Assembly (NCBI RefSeq): GCF_905475395.1
Contig: NC_058337.1
Location: forward strand, 106,262,368-106,326,367
From: Chrysoperla carnea
Taxonomy: Eukaryota; Arthropoda; Insecta; Neuroptera; Chrysopidae
Length of the DNA stretch: 64,000 nucleotides
Direction of reading: 5' to 3'
The position numbers and the translations under genes are program-made. Positions 39,121-51,912 of the stretch are shown one piece after another. How positions within the stretch are numbered: position 1 is the stretch's first letter; every line of letters starts with the position of its first letter. The notes beneath the pieces are model-generated. The model saw nothing but the letters and a program-made list of their open reading frames with translations, ran no database searches and was not told the origin of the DNA.

Positions 39121-42032
39121 TGTAATGAAAAGTAAAGTTTATAGAGAACTAGGTATGCATGAGGACGATGATATAAACAATGATCTCAATTCCAATGAAT
39201 TTGTTGTAAATTCCATGTAAACATGTTAAACACAGATCTTTTATAGTTAAATTGTATAAATCTGATTTGATTTTAAATGAAAATTCATTAATTCCATTTA
39301 ATTTTCTCATAGAAACAGTCCCGTTTTAACCAAACAAGGGCTTTGAGTTCATGCTCATGGTACGAAAACTGGCAACGTTTTGGAGAGTACTCAATTTACT
39401 TGGAGTGAAGTACAAGAACAGAAGATTCTAGACGTACTTCATCTCTTTACCTGTTTTAATAAGAATGAAAAATTCAAAATCCAGCAATCTTAAAAACAAG
39501 TTTTTCTTAACGTTTTAGTTCTTAGACTATCAGGGATTTTCGGTCAGATAGTGGATAAAAAATTCCGAAGAAACCTGGTTTTAAACTTCTGAATTCTTTA
39601 ATTTTTTATTTCAATGAAAAAATTACGATAATCAGGCCCAAAACTACAGTAGAGTTACCATGGAAGTGCCCCAATCGGAGCGGTACCCCAAGGCTCCCAA
39701 ATCATGTCCCTCTTTTCGAAACAAACCTTACAAATTTTTTCAAAAGAATTAAAAAAACTTTTAATTTAATCTCACAAAATTATTTGCGGTCCAATTTAGC
39801 GCCTCTGGCGTTTGCTTTATCAATTACTTCAATTGATATATTTATGTCAAAAATGTATCTAAATCTAAGCAGCACATAAGTAAGTTCTTACTCATAGTTC
39901 TCGATTGAGAACTATATTTTCGCCGAGAACAAAAAAGCAAACTTGGAAAGTGGCATTATCGGTCCTGACGATAATAGTCACCAAATAAAGTCACTTGTAA
40001 AACAATAGAATCTTCTTCAGAAATCAAACAACCGTTATACCTTGTAAACAAAACTAATTGTTCATCAATTAAGATGGCATTAAACAATAATAATTGAAAA
40101 CAATAAATGTTGTTTAAATAAATTTGTTTATATTTTTTTAAACAATAAACATGGCATAATTTATTGTTCAGTCAATCATTACGCAAAAACAAAAATTATA
40201 TATATATGATTCTTTTAAATGCAATAAAAATCGATTGCAAAATATATTAGCTGCTCTTTTAATATGAAACCATACGAGGTGATTTTTTATGCCAGTTTCG
40301 AAATAAGGTAGTTAGTAGCATGTGCCTACTGTCTTTAATTTTGACATTTTTTATATATTCAAGACACCATAGTTTAAAAAATGCATTATTTTTACTTTAT
40401 TCGGTATTGAACCCTAAAATAAGATACGATTCTCGTGTCTTGGTGTGTTCTAGTACCATAGGAATTTTTCTAGTCAAATTAAGTGATTCTGTCCCATTTT
40501 GACATTAGCTAATATTTTCTTATCCAATTAAAAGCAAATTTTTAATTGATTGGTTCCGTGATTCTGGTAAAGTAAATGGCTACAACAGAAAACTTTCAAC
40601 AATCCTTTCGATATGAGGTAAACAAAATTATTTTTAAATCAGTTATCATAGGTAGAATTTTTATTTTAGTAAAATTGGTGTTATCCAATTTGCGGTTAAA
40701 TATTATTGAACCCAAAAAAAAAAAATGTAATTGCAATAATAATTATTTTGTAAGAGTCACTTTACACAATACAAAAGAAATTAATAATTGTTTTTGACAC
40801 TTTTGACAATAACCCAAAAAACAAAATTCTTGAAATATTCTTGAAAAAAAGTCATTTGTTTTTCAAAAACAAGTCTACACAAAAGGATATATACATTTTT
40901 ATCACATTACTAAATCCAAAAATTACTTTTTTTTTACAAAAAATTAAATATGAACAATAATAATAAGACCCTCTCAGAAAATTGAAAAAAAAATTAAAAT
41001 TTTTTGAGGAAGGCAATGATCATTTATCATTTGAATTCAAGAGAATAAGAGAAAATAAATCTTTTTTTGTTCTGAAGTCAACTTTTTAAATATATTTATC
41101 GATAATATATTGATTTTGTATTGAATATGATCTATACTCCATACCACAAATAATTTTGAAATTAAATTAATGAAAAAAAGGTATCTTCTTTGTTAATTAA
41201 AATTTCGATTGTGTGCGAAGTGTTAAATTCAAAATATTTGTCGTATGGTGTCAAAATTCCGGTAGGTCTTAAGATATCAAATTGTTACAAACAAATATAA
41301 TACATATGTAATTTTTCTACTGTCCGAACCCTATTTTGGAATGTTGACATTTAATCTGGTCAAAGCTCGATCAAATATGCAATATAATTGTAATAATTGT
41401 CCATTCCCTATTATTCTAAAAAATAACATTTTAGTACATTTTTATTTCTTTAAAGCAGTTTTGAAGTTCCTATCTTGTGGCCTGTAATATTAAGTTCAAA
41501 GATTTCTTTTAAATTCAAAATACAACTATATTTGGCGATTCAAAGTGACGGTAGTGTCAGTCACGTTTTTTTCTGTAGTATCAGCCACGATTTATTTTAT
41601 AATAAATTTGATTCTAAATTACTAAGGCTCTTTATTATACCATTTTCCAATAATTTGTTTTATGTAATTTGGTCCCAGATACAGTTTAAAAGCATAAATC
41701 CTGCAAGGAGGAAGGAATTCGAAGTTTAAATAGCTTTCGATCGCGATTTCTTTTCAGAGCAAGAAATGTAGAATCAATCATAATACTATACTTAAAATAA
41801 AACCGTTAGTATTCATAATATGACGCAAAATAAAACGCATTTTGGGTCAAATGTACTGGTAATTAGTTGAACTTATTCAAATATGACGTTGATATCTCTC
41901 AAATACAATATAACGGGTGGTCAAAATGTTCCTTTATAAGTTAAAGCCAAGTGGTTAGTTAGTCTTTTAGGTTATGATCTAGAAAGATTAGAGCAACTTC
42001 CGTCTATACGAATAACATTTTGGTTTAGGATG
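39121..42032. other. opa intron, little recognised
   Basis: Only the hairpin at 39895 stands out. The frames at 40320-40797 and 41475-41729 show no domain or bias. Confidence 0.5.
39895..39914. repeat. Perfect 8-bp hairpin
   Basis: TAGTTCTC-GATT-GAGAACTA is perfectly inverted; GAGAAC recurs just after as CGAGAAC. Too short to assign a role. Confidence 0.6.
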
Positions 42033-42485
42033 CTTTATTTTATTATTATTATTATTATTTATTTATTTGACTCTAAAACTTATCAATTTACAGCTTTTAA
42101 TTTAATTATACATTATATTTATTTAAAAAAAATAAAAAATTAAACAAATTGTTACTCTAACTTTCCCTTCCTTACGCTTAATATTTTTTTAATAACTCTA
42201 GCCATATCCTTTTGCTTAAGTTCCTCTTTATAGTCCATCATTTCAATTATATTTTTACCACTTTACAAATTAGCCCTTAACTCACTCAATCCTTCACAAA
42301 ATAACATCAAATGCTCCTCACTTTCAATTTCACTGCATATTGCACATATTTTATTTCCTTCTACATCCTTTGCACTGTCATAATTCCAAACTCCAAGTCT
42401 AAATCTTGCAAATTCCCTTCTTTCACTAAGCTCCAAATTATTAATATAGTGATGCTGTATTTTATTCATATCGTGTTTTGTCTAA
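42033..42485 (-). mobile_element. 3' end of a non-LTR retrotransposon (LINE) with (TAA)n tail
   Basis: A minus-strand frame (42484 to about 42263) encodes an ORF2 C-terminal tail. It has RREFARFRLGVWNYD, then a Cys/His knuckle with the pattern CAIC...SEEH...LFC, as found after the RT/RNase H region of many insect LINEs. One in-frame TAA (42263-42265) interrupts it. Beyond that the same frame continues with charged sequence (MMDYKEELKQKDMARV) to a natural TAA at 42152-42154. About 85 bp of 3' UTR then lead into a TAA/TAAA tail (42033-42069). The tail and missing 5' part are typical of a 5'-truncated insertion, and the internal stop shows it is dead. The clade is not assigned; TAA tails are known from I-type elements. 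Confidence 0.75.
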
Positions 42486-43232
42486 TAATGAATCGAATTT
42501 AATTTAAAATCTGATTTAGTTGGTAACAAACATTCTTTTCAACCAAAAAAGAAAACAAACAATTTGATTGTCACAAATACAAATTTATCGTATATTTATC
42601 AAAATATCCGATCGCTGACTTACGTTTTTAAGACAGTTTTATATTTATATAAGATACCAATCTATCACATAAACATATGTAGTACACAAATACAAAAAAA
42701 TAATAATAAATTTGAAAAACTGGCTATTTTATGCTTACTCAGTTTTACACAAAAGGCATTAAAAAAAGAAGAAAAAAACAACTGAACTAAAAGAGATAGA
42801 TGGCAATAATCAAGTATTTAAACATTTGACTTTTTACGATCATAAATAAATAATAATGATAAAAATCGAATGACTTGGTAGATTTTACGGTATTTTGTCG
42901 TTTTTTTTATTCTGTGTGCAAAAAAAAATTGATTCTTTAATTATTTTGTTATTGTTTGATTATCGATATTGTTTGTTTAGTTTGATTTTGTTGTTCTCTG
43001 TTGAGATTTTTATCGGGAATTTTTTTTATTGGAATCCAGACAGCTAATCAGTCAAATACCTACGTTATTGGTTCTCACAGCGAAGGTGATCCATATTTCA
43101 TTCGCTTGTTGAGAAAAAATATAGGATGTTTGTCTCTCACAGTCCAGAGAACTCTAAGAAAACGTAAAAGCTTTTGAAAATTTCGAAGAAAAATTGAAAT
43201 TATTAATTTTAATAAGAATGGATGTTTATTAG

Positions 43233-43734
43233 AATAGGGTATTATCGTTAGTCAAAAAAAATAAATTATGAAAAAAGTTAAAATTTATGTAAAAATATAC
43301 TTAAATATTCTGATTTCGAGTCATATGAGCACATTTTTCTTTTAAAATATTAAAATTAAAAATCGTAATTTTTAAACTATATATCACGTGACCTAAAACG
43401 CGGGCAAGCCTTGCTGTGATGTCATATCGGTATAAACCATAGACCATCAGTTAGTTCAGTGTAGACAGATAGGTATAATATATTTAGATAATAAGTATTT
43501 AGGAATATTAATTATAATCAGACGTCTATGAATATATCTGTCAAACTTATTTGTGTGATTTTGTGTAATGATACCGATATTACGTCATCAAATTGGATGC
43601 CCGCGTTTTTGACAGTTTAAAAATGGTTAAAATTTAAATAAGTTTTTGGCAAGAAAGAGTGTGTATTTTTCCAAAATAAATTTTTGGTGGCAACATTTTG
43701 AAGTACTTTTTCAAAAATAGTAGAATACCTTATT
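43233..43734. mobile_element. 502-bp palindromic MITE
   Basis: The left end is AATAGGGTATTATCGTTAG and the right end inverted is AATAAGGTATTCTACTAT. The inner arms also pair: CTAAAACGCGGGCAAG with GTCAAAAACGCGGGCAT (inverted), and GATGTCATATCGGTATAAAC with GATGACGTAATATCGGTATC (inverted). The two arms thus form an imperfect hairpin of about 210-250 bp per side with no coding content. It could be a MITE of a TA-targeting superfamily; the flanks are too AT-rich to confirm a duplication. Confidence 0.7.
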
Positions 43735-46700
43735 GTTAGATTTGCATGATCAAAGTATTGATAAATTTAAAAAACTTCACTTTCGTCATTTCTCTTATAA
43801 GAGAAATCGTTAAGTGTTCGTTCTTTGTCCGTGAATATCATGAGCTAAAACCGTTATAAACAAACAAAAACTAGCATTACGAACGGTTTCGACATTTTTT
43901 TTATTACAATTAAACAAGCAATTTAACATTCATTTCAATTTGTATCTCATTTTGAATATAATAATTGAAACTATACTTTTAAACGACCTTTAGTTATAAA
44001 CAAACAACAGAAAACGACATATTTATATATAAAAACCAGAAAACAATAGGACAAATTGTACATTACTTTCAAAAATCACGTTTCATATGAAATAAAACAA
44101 ACCAACCATATACATGCACATTTGGTAAATTTGTTACTTAATTCTTATGATTGTATTACTTAATAACGATGTAAGTTGCTGGATGTGCGCATGTGACTTA
44201 TACGCAATTTTTATAAAACAAAAGATCTTCGTTTTGTATTCGTTTAAATTTTCATGTGTAATGATCATGTATTTTGGACAATGACGTAACTAGCAGGGAA
44301 TACTTACGTATTTATTACAAATCTAGAACCATAAGAAGATATTTCTTACAACTGTTTACCCTACAAAAATTCTCATAGTCAAGAATTTCTCTTTTAGAGC
44401 ACCCGAAAAATATTTAACCGTGCGACAGACTTTAAATTGATGAAAATCATTGATTACTTTATTAAAATAATAATTGACTTATTAACACATGCAACAGTTA
44501 ACACATGCAAAACGGGATTTCTACCACCAGACATTTGAAGATTTCTGTGAATAACGGACATTTCGCCATTTCAGGTGTCTGACAACCTGCTTTTTTTTTG
44601 GCTATAATTTTAATGTCACTTGAAAGAAAAATCTTCTTTACGAAAAAACCTTCTTAGAGTAAATACAACCTTGCCAACAGTCTCTAAAGTGTCTGTACTT
44701 TTAAAACCAAGTCCCCAAATGTTACTCTGGCTTTAGATCTAGAAATCTTCTCCTAGTCGTAAAGGGATATCGTTACTTGTAAACAAGTGGAAGCGCTGGG
44801 AAGACTTTGGTAGGTTTGAATTGCTGTTTTATTATTTTTTAATGCATAATTACTTGCTAAAATTACTACTAAAAAAAATAATGGAAAGATGGCCGTTTTA
44901 CTGGATAGTACTTTACTAGAAAATGAATAATTTGCTAGCTTTTTATAATAAAACCATAACAATTTTAAATATCTCATGATAGAAAATTTACTGATTTAGG
45001 TCAAGGGTTTTAAAAATTTTTCAAATATCGCATGCCTAAAAATAGAACTCGACCAACAAGCTACGCTACTGATTTGTGTATTTGTGCATGTATATGTGTG
45101 CACCCACGCTTTATAAACAAAAGAAATTCACTTGTTTTTTTTTCTCCTCTTTATATTATAAATATTCAAGTTTTGTATTTTTTGTTTTTTTGGTTGTATG
45201 TATATTTTTTGGGTGTTTATTTTTTATATTGTTAAATAAAGTTAGCAACATTAAAGACTGAATATAATATCTATGCAGTTAATGTCTAAATATAATTTAA
45301 ACACACTGTATAAAAAAAAATATATTATACATATATTTCAATTTTTTATTTTTCGTTTTGCCTCGCGTTTTTTTGGTTCGCTCTCTGGTGTCGAACAACA
45401 AACGTGTGTGTAAATTATTTTTTTTATAAAAATATTGTATTATTTTTTTTTTAGGTTGGTATTTTTTTGAATAAAACATAGAGTACAGTAATATTATAAA
45501 TAATTTTAAAATGCCAACTGAATATAAAAGTACTGGGTGAAATTGTTACAGTTTGCAGATTATTCGTTATCCAGAGAAAGAAACGATTTTCAGCGCTCAA
45601 AGAATGAGTGAATTATGCGGATAATAAAATCATTAATACTTTTCTTATCACAAGAGACTTTGTAATGGGGCTCACATAACAAAAGGATGATCAATTATGA
45701 TCAATTCTCTTCAACTTTGCTGATGATAAATAATTCCATTTTAATAATATTATTCGAGAATCTTAGTCCATCTTAAACCTTCTTTTCTTCAAGTTGACTT
45801 AACACAGAATTTAATCGAAAGTCCTTCGTAGGTATATAGCATAGTACGTAAAATTATTTCCCAATTTGAAGTGCCTAATTGGCTATGCACTAAAATGACT
45901 AAAGCATATTGGACATATTGGAAGAAACTTCGTATTTTCCCCAAAAGTCCTCACCAATGAAATTTATTGTTTTTTTTTTCGAACAAAATTTATGAAAGTT
46001 CCAGCAAAACAATTTTTTTGTTTTCATGTTTATGATACTTTCGATTTTCTAATTAAATTGCACGCCCGTTTCAACAGTCTAAACAAAAAATGATCTACCT
46101 TGTACTTTAGAAAATATAGTGCAACTCTGTATGCAATAAAAACGATTCGCACGTTATTTTCAGACCAGAAAACCTCAAACCAAATAAAAAACCCATTTTT
46201 GTGTAGTTGTTTTTTGTTTGAAATATGATTGTAGCTTTCGTTATATTTTATACATATTGTATAAACATAATATTATTATAGAATATATCACATCATATAA
46301 CATGAATGTGTGTATTAATGTCGTCTGTAATATCATACACATTGAAACGTAGTAGACCATCTCTATAGTCAAAACAGAGTTGAATACATTGATATTTTTA
46401 TGAATATAACAAAGATGAAATGGTTTAAGTAAATTTTTCATAGTAGCGAGGAATATTATGTGTTATTTCTTTCAATATTTTTACGGAGTTTACGATTTAT
46501 GTAATGCATGTGTGTGAAATGAAAAATTTAAATTTTTTCACCGTATGGGCTGTTATTATTCGTGTAATTTATAAAGCAGAAATTACCTTTCCTCCAAAAT
46601 CAGATATCTTCCCAATTTTTCAGGAAGTTTGAACCAAAGCCAGTTTTTTTCGCAAGGATTGTGCGAGGTGTTTTTATAGCTAAATACAAAAACACTGCAA

Positions 46701-46980
46701 ATTATGATGTAACGGACTTGAAAGTAATTTCGTACCAAACTCGGAATCATTTTTTAACTATTTTTTTATCAGTTCTTGGGACGTATTCTTTTAAATTTGT
46801 CTTTTAGACTAACAATAAGAATTGTATTCTCTCCAATAAATCCATATACATAAAATTATTTTTTATAAGATGCGTTTTAGTGATTTGGGTTTGATTTATT
46901 TTATTGAATCACTATAATAAAAATTACATGGTAGATACTTAAAATTTGGTTGCTAGTTTTATTTTCGGGAATGATCTTAA
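43735..46980. other. opa intron, nothing recognised
   Basis: No repeat family or gene found. 44270-44295 (GGACAATGACGTAACTAGC) resembles 26493-26512 (GGACAATGACGTCACTAACC) over about 20 bp only. T-rich runs fill 45120-45240 and 45410-45470. Confidence 0.5.
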
Positions 46981-47291
46981 CAGGGCCGGCTTATCCCAGG
47001 GGTGCAAGGAGTGCGTAAACCTCGGGCGCAGTCTAAGCGCATATCATACCATTCAATAGAGACAAATGGCGCCAGTTAGATTAACGAAGACAAAAAAAAC
47101 AAGGGCAAAAAGACTAATTTGTATGAGAAGGGTGCCACGAAGATTTTTGAAGACAAAAACTTGGGGGAAAAGACAAATTGGTAGAGAAGGGCACCTCAAA
47201 AGATAAATTACGCCAGATTGATTTACAAAGACTTAAAATACAACGCCCTGTCCGCACCCCACTACCCAACATGGTTGAAACGGCCCTTTAT
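46981..47291. mobile_element. hAT-like MITE, about 310 bp
   Basis: The left end is CAGGGCCGGCTTATCCC and the right end inverted AAAGGGCCGTTTCAACC, a 17-bp imperfect terminal inverted repeat. Known: CAGGGCCGG starts are common in hAT superfamily elements and their MITEs. Inside is a partly repeated A-rich body (GACAAATGGCGCCAGTTAGA and GATAAATTACGCCAGATTGA). No 8-bp target duplication was found. Confidence 0.6.
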
Positions 47292-47530
47292 CCCCAACTA
47301 AAATTGATGATTCTTCCTTGAAACATAACATACTGGAAAATAGAAGCTGATATATCTAACTTAAACTGTGCTAAACTTCGTATTTAGTCGGTTTTTATTT
47401 AATAACTTTTTTTAATAGTGTATTTTAGTTATTGATATGGTCTATTTCTTAAAAAAATAGATCATTTTTTACATTTGATAGATTCTTTTTTACAGCTGAA
47501 ATCTTTATCGTGTTCAAAGTTTATACAATA

Positions 47531-47996
47531 ACTAGCGGCCCCGACGGACGTTGTCCCGTAAAAACGTAACTCCAATTCATGAATACCTATACTACGTTTA
47601 GCCTGTCCGCTAAACCCATCCCGCTAAACCCCAATTTAACTCCTATTTATTGGAGTGGCCTGACCTTCGACCTTTGGCCTGACCTTTGATAGTAGAGCTC
47701 GCTGCGCTCGCATATGGCTCTAATAAATGCCTATTGACAATACCTGAATACTATTAAAAATACATAGTACACATAGTATACATAATGTGATATGATTTAT
47801 ATACGCTCCCACCATTTAATGAAATTTCATTTTTTTGGTACGGAGCCCTCAAAAACAGTTGTACTGGACCAAATTGTAAATCTAAACCATTCTCGAATCT
47901 CCACGAACACACACAAAAAATTTCATCAAAATCGGTCCAGCCGTCTAGGAGGAGTTCAATTACATACACACGCTCACAAGAAATATATATATTAAG
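47531..47996 (+). mobile_element. RTE-like 3' tail or SINE relic
   Basis: It begins ACTAGCGGCCCCGACGGACG and ends TTTCATCAAAATCGGTCCAG, CCGTCTAGGAGGAGTTCAAT, then TATATATATTAAG. These two ends bracket a very widespread insect repeat related to RTE-type LINE 3' ends. A TACGGAGCCCTCAAAAA motif lies within. The small frames here (minus 47969-47754, plus 47792-47995) are not genes. Confidence 0.65.
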
Positions 47997-48749
47997 ATAA
48001 TATTTCCTATACCTAGTTCCACGTATAGTTTATATTTTCTATTATGAATACGCATTTTTTTCGTCTTTTTCGTGGTCGTTTTACTTTTAATTGATCTAAC
48101 TATTTTTGGACGAATTAAAAATGATTAAATATATAAAAGTATTAATGAAAACTTGTGTTACCATATATAAATATATTTTATATAAATTCACTAATGAGCA
48201 AATAAATACAAAAAATCACTACAAATATTTCATTTGTACCCATAATGTTCACTCATATAATGTGCAAAACACGTCATAATCTGTGTATTTATACACACAT
48301 ATATAAAATATAAAAATGCTTTAGGGAATAATAAATAATAAATGTAGAGAAAGAATAATTCTCTCATAAAATACTAATTGAATTCAACATCAATTAATTG
48401 AAACCCTTCATTCAGAATAAAAACTTCATAATTAAATCATTCTGCATTCAGCTTTAACCAACAACACAACAACCACTTTCTCATAAAATGTAAACATATT
48501 ATTATATTATTTTTGAAATAAATTTCAATTAAATATTTATTTCATTGACATTGAATTAAAAATAAATTGTAAATAAATAAATAAATAAATATAAATAATA
48601 TTATTATAGTTTATTAGTTTTAGTGCTGGGTAGGTATAGAGAGTGATTCACTGTTTCGATCATTCTTTAAAAAGAGTGCTTAAATTGTTAAACAAAGACG
48701 AAAAACAAGGCAAAACAATAGATGCAGCATAAAGTTCAGGAAAGAACAT

Positions 48750-49233
48750 TAGGGAGGAACGAGCGACTAGGCAATTTTGAATAAAAAGCTTTATTTTCTT
48801 TTATATGAAATCGATTCTGAAAATTTTAATGGGTGTTGTCCGATTATTTAAACAAATAAATGACTTCAAAATTAGGTAGATTGAAAATTGGTCTTATGGG
48901 AAAACGGTAGATGGATGGTATGTCATAGATTTCTCCAAAATTAGTCGGTGGAAGTTAAAAATAAAGCCATTTAAATTAAAGTTAAAACCTTAATAAATTA
49001 TTGAAAACAAAAAAAAAACCGTTGTGTCCCACAAATGATGGATGTATGAGCACGGTATTGGGAACACAATCTTAAAAAATAATTATATTTAATTTTGATG
49101 GTGAGTTATGTTTAAAGTTGACAATATAAGACGAAAAGTAAGAATAAAATTTTTCGACATCTGGAGTAATTTTCAAAATATCGAAAATTAAAAATTGGAA
49201 ACGAAATTTTAGACATGATCAAAGCGCGTCATA
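48750..49233 (-). mobile_element. MITE-A copy, degenerate
   Basis: It starts AACGAGCGACTAGGCAATTT, then carries GTTGTCCGATTATTTAAAC, CTCCAAAATTAGTCGGTGG and GACGAAAAGTAAGAATAAAA in the same order as the 16399 copy. The right end is worn (AAAGCGCGTCATAG). It holds a segment with TATGAGCACGGTAT that matches the inverse of 36350-36375 in the longest copy. Confidence 0.7.
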
Positions 49234-51732
49234 GTATCATCGAGTGATGTATGTCACTTTCAGTCCAAACGACATGATGGATAGCTAAATAGTTAAAATG
49301 ATTATTAAATCATAAGAATCAGAAACAAATATCAAATAGATAAGTCAATCAATTATTATACGCTTATGCTCTGCACTAACTACTCTAAAAGGGTGATTTT
49401 GCAAGTACTACTTAGCAAAAAAACAAAAACAAAATAATAAGTAAATGAATAAAATAAATGAATTATGAAAAACAAGTGAATAGACAGCTTACAAAAACAA
49501 AAACAAAACAAACAAAAAAAGACATGGTTGCGTTTAGTACTCAGTAACTGACGACTGTTGTAGCAAGTGAAGAGTAAATTTATTTTATATAGTTTTTATA
49601 TATCGTACTTGGTTAGTTGATTGCTCGTTTTATTATGATTTTTCAAAGCAAAAAAAAATAATTGTACACACTAAATTAGAAAATTGAACCAATTTAAAAT
49701 GATATTATACTATGAGACCCACCACTTTTTGCAGTAGACGTTCAAAATGTAATTGATCTTAAACGTTCTTAAAAGCACTGATATTACTTTGGACCTTTAA
49801 TTTTTGCAAAATACATTACTTTGGGTTACTTTTCTATCCCTGAAAAGTTATTTTAGAGAATCAATTAGATAAAAACTATGAAACTTTGGCTACATTTATA
49901 GATACGTTTTCGTTTTCTTGATCAAGAACGTACAATTTGCCATTCTACACTGATTTAATGAAGAGTTGGGGCGGAGGGTTTTTATTTATTGTATATGTGA
50001 GTGTATAATAACGTTTTGAGTACTTCTGTAGTGGTGGTTGCAGCCGTGTTATTATTACTACTTTATCATTGTGTATTATCAAGTGCTTTTCTTCACAAGT
50101 ACATAGTAGTTATGTCGTCAGCACAAGACTACACCAAAGTTTGTGTATGGGTGACCTTTTTCTCCCTTCTAATTCTAGAGAGTAAATTGTTGTGTCGTTT
50201 TCATCTCTCTGGAGCTATTAAATGTTTTAAATTCTGTTGTTTGTTGTTTTATGAGAAAACGTGAATTAAATTTTATTTCTCTCAATGGTTTTTAAAAAGA
50301 TTTAATTGTTTTTGTTTTTTTTTAAATTCATAAAAATTTGTTGCGTTTCATGTATAAACTGCAGTTGCATACAACTTAGCTACGAATAAATATTCTAGGG
50401 TCGGAGTAACAGTACGAGACCTTTTTCGATAACATTGGCTGAGAGCTGTTCTTTTTCCTTGAGAGTTCAGATCAAAACACATTGTTCCAATATTAGAAAG
50501 TGATTGATTATCGGCAGTAGCCCAGTAAATCTAGTAAACCAAATTTAGTTTATTTATGCAAGTGTAAGTCCTGAAGTTCCAATGTCAGGATATATTAATA
50601 TATCAAACTTGTCTCCCATGGCTTCAAAGTTTTAAAAATGTTCTTAGTTTGTTGCCCCTAAGTAAAGATCAGTTGCAGCGCCTTAAAAAGCCTGGGGAGC
50701 ATTAGTCCTTTGTTTCAGTTACCATTTTACCATTTTCTGCTATTCAGACACATGTGCTTACAACTGTGCTGTCAATTCTCAAGACCAAATTGAAATTTAA
50801 CAAACGCTTTTGTAGCGTATGTTAAATTTCGCCGAATTTTTTTAATCACATTACGGAACTTGGATAAACCAGAAAACTAATTTCCAGAATTGCTTTGCGA
50901 GTATGAAATGAGTCCACCTATTTAACCGTATCAAAATCGCAGAAAATGAAAATTTAATTTTGAATTGATAATTAGATTTATTCGAGCAACCATCAATGTT
51001 CTGATCTGTTGGTAGAGATTTAAAATGTTCAAACTGTATGAAATATACCATAAACGCATTTTAAAATAACACAATGCCCGTTTAAGGAAGATAATTATTT
51101 TTGAAAAAGAAAAAAAAACATTTGTAGTAGCATTTATGATATCAAATTTCAATTTAGGTATTAAAGATATAAATATCAACCACAAGTAGTTTTAAACAAA
51201 TAATCCACTTAAAACTACTTTTTTTACAAAGAAAAGAAATACTTATATAAATAACTGCAAAAAAAAACGCACATAAATAAAAAACCGATTATCTTACATG
51301 CAATTTATTTTCTCACCATAATTATTGTAGTTTGCAAGGATTTTTTAAACTATTGGCATTACTCTTCTGGATGTAAATAGACCAGTTCCAAGCACAAAAA
51401 ATGGATGGAAGCCATCTGAGCGCCATTTATGTCAATACAATACTAAAAGAGCTTCATAAATCAAGCTGATTAAAAAAATTCCCGAGAATTTGACATTTGC
51501 TTAATAGTAATATTGATAAAAGATAAAATATATTTTCATTGGAAAAGAACGTCGTCAGAAGCATTTTTCTAAGAAGGAATTCAAACAATTGATAAGAATG
51601 GTGTTTAATAAGAGTATTGATCTCTTTTTTGCGCTAGGGACGGCTTTAAAGTCTCCCGTATCTAGAAGTGTCTTGCCTGCTTCGTCACGCATTTTCCGTC
51701 TTCCTCCTCCTTTAAAAAAGTTTTTTTTTTCG
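49234..51732. other. opa intron, little recognised
   Basis: No repeat family. 50380-50720 and 51600-51720 are less AT-rich than average. The minus-strand frame in the latter (71 codons, with RRKMRDEAGKTLLDTGDF) shows no recognised domain. Confidence 0.5.
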
Positions 51733-51912
51733 ACCAACCAGCTTTGGAGAAATCTATGAAAACATATCATTCATCTACCGTTTTCCCAGAAGACCAATGA
51801 TAATAAATATGCTTACTAAAATTTTCAGAATTGATTTAAACTTAGTCCAACTTATAATAATAAAAAAATCAAGCCTTTTATCCAAAATTGTCCTGGTGCT
51901 AGTACATCCTTT
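51733..51912 (+). mobile_element. MITE-A right-end fragment
   Basis: It matches the right third of the 36055 copy: GGAGAAATCTATGAAAAC, TACCGTTTTCCCAGAAGACC, TTTTCAGAATTGATTTAAAC, then the end TGGTGCTAGTACATCCTTTA. The left part is missing. Confidence 0.7.

Noticed and set aside
50001..50264. 87-codon plus-strand frame with a hydrophobic N-terminus
   Set aside because: The Val/Leu run comes from GTGGTGGTTGCAGCC-like sequence. No mature domain follows and there is no transcript evidence.
51555..51770. 71-codon minus-strand frame with a charged segment
   Set aside because: Part looks protein-like (KMRDEAGKTLLDTGDFKAVP), but no family is recognised, the frame runs into the MITE-A fragment at 51733, and no splice sites support it.
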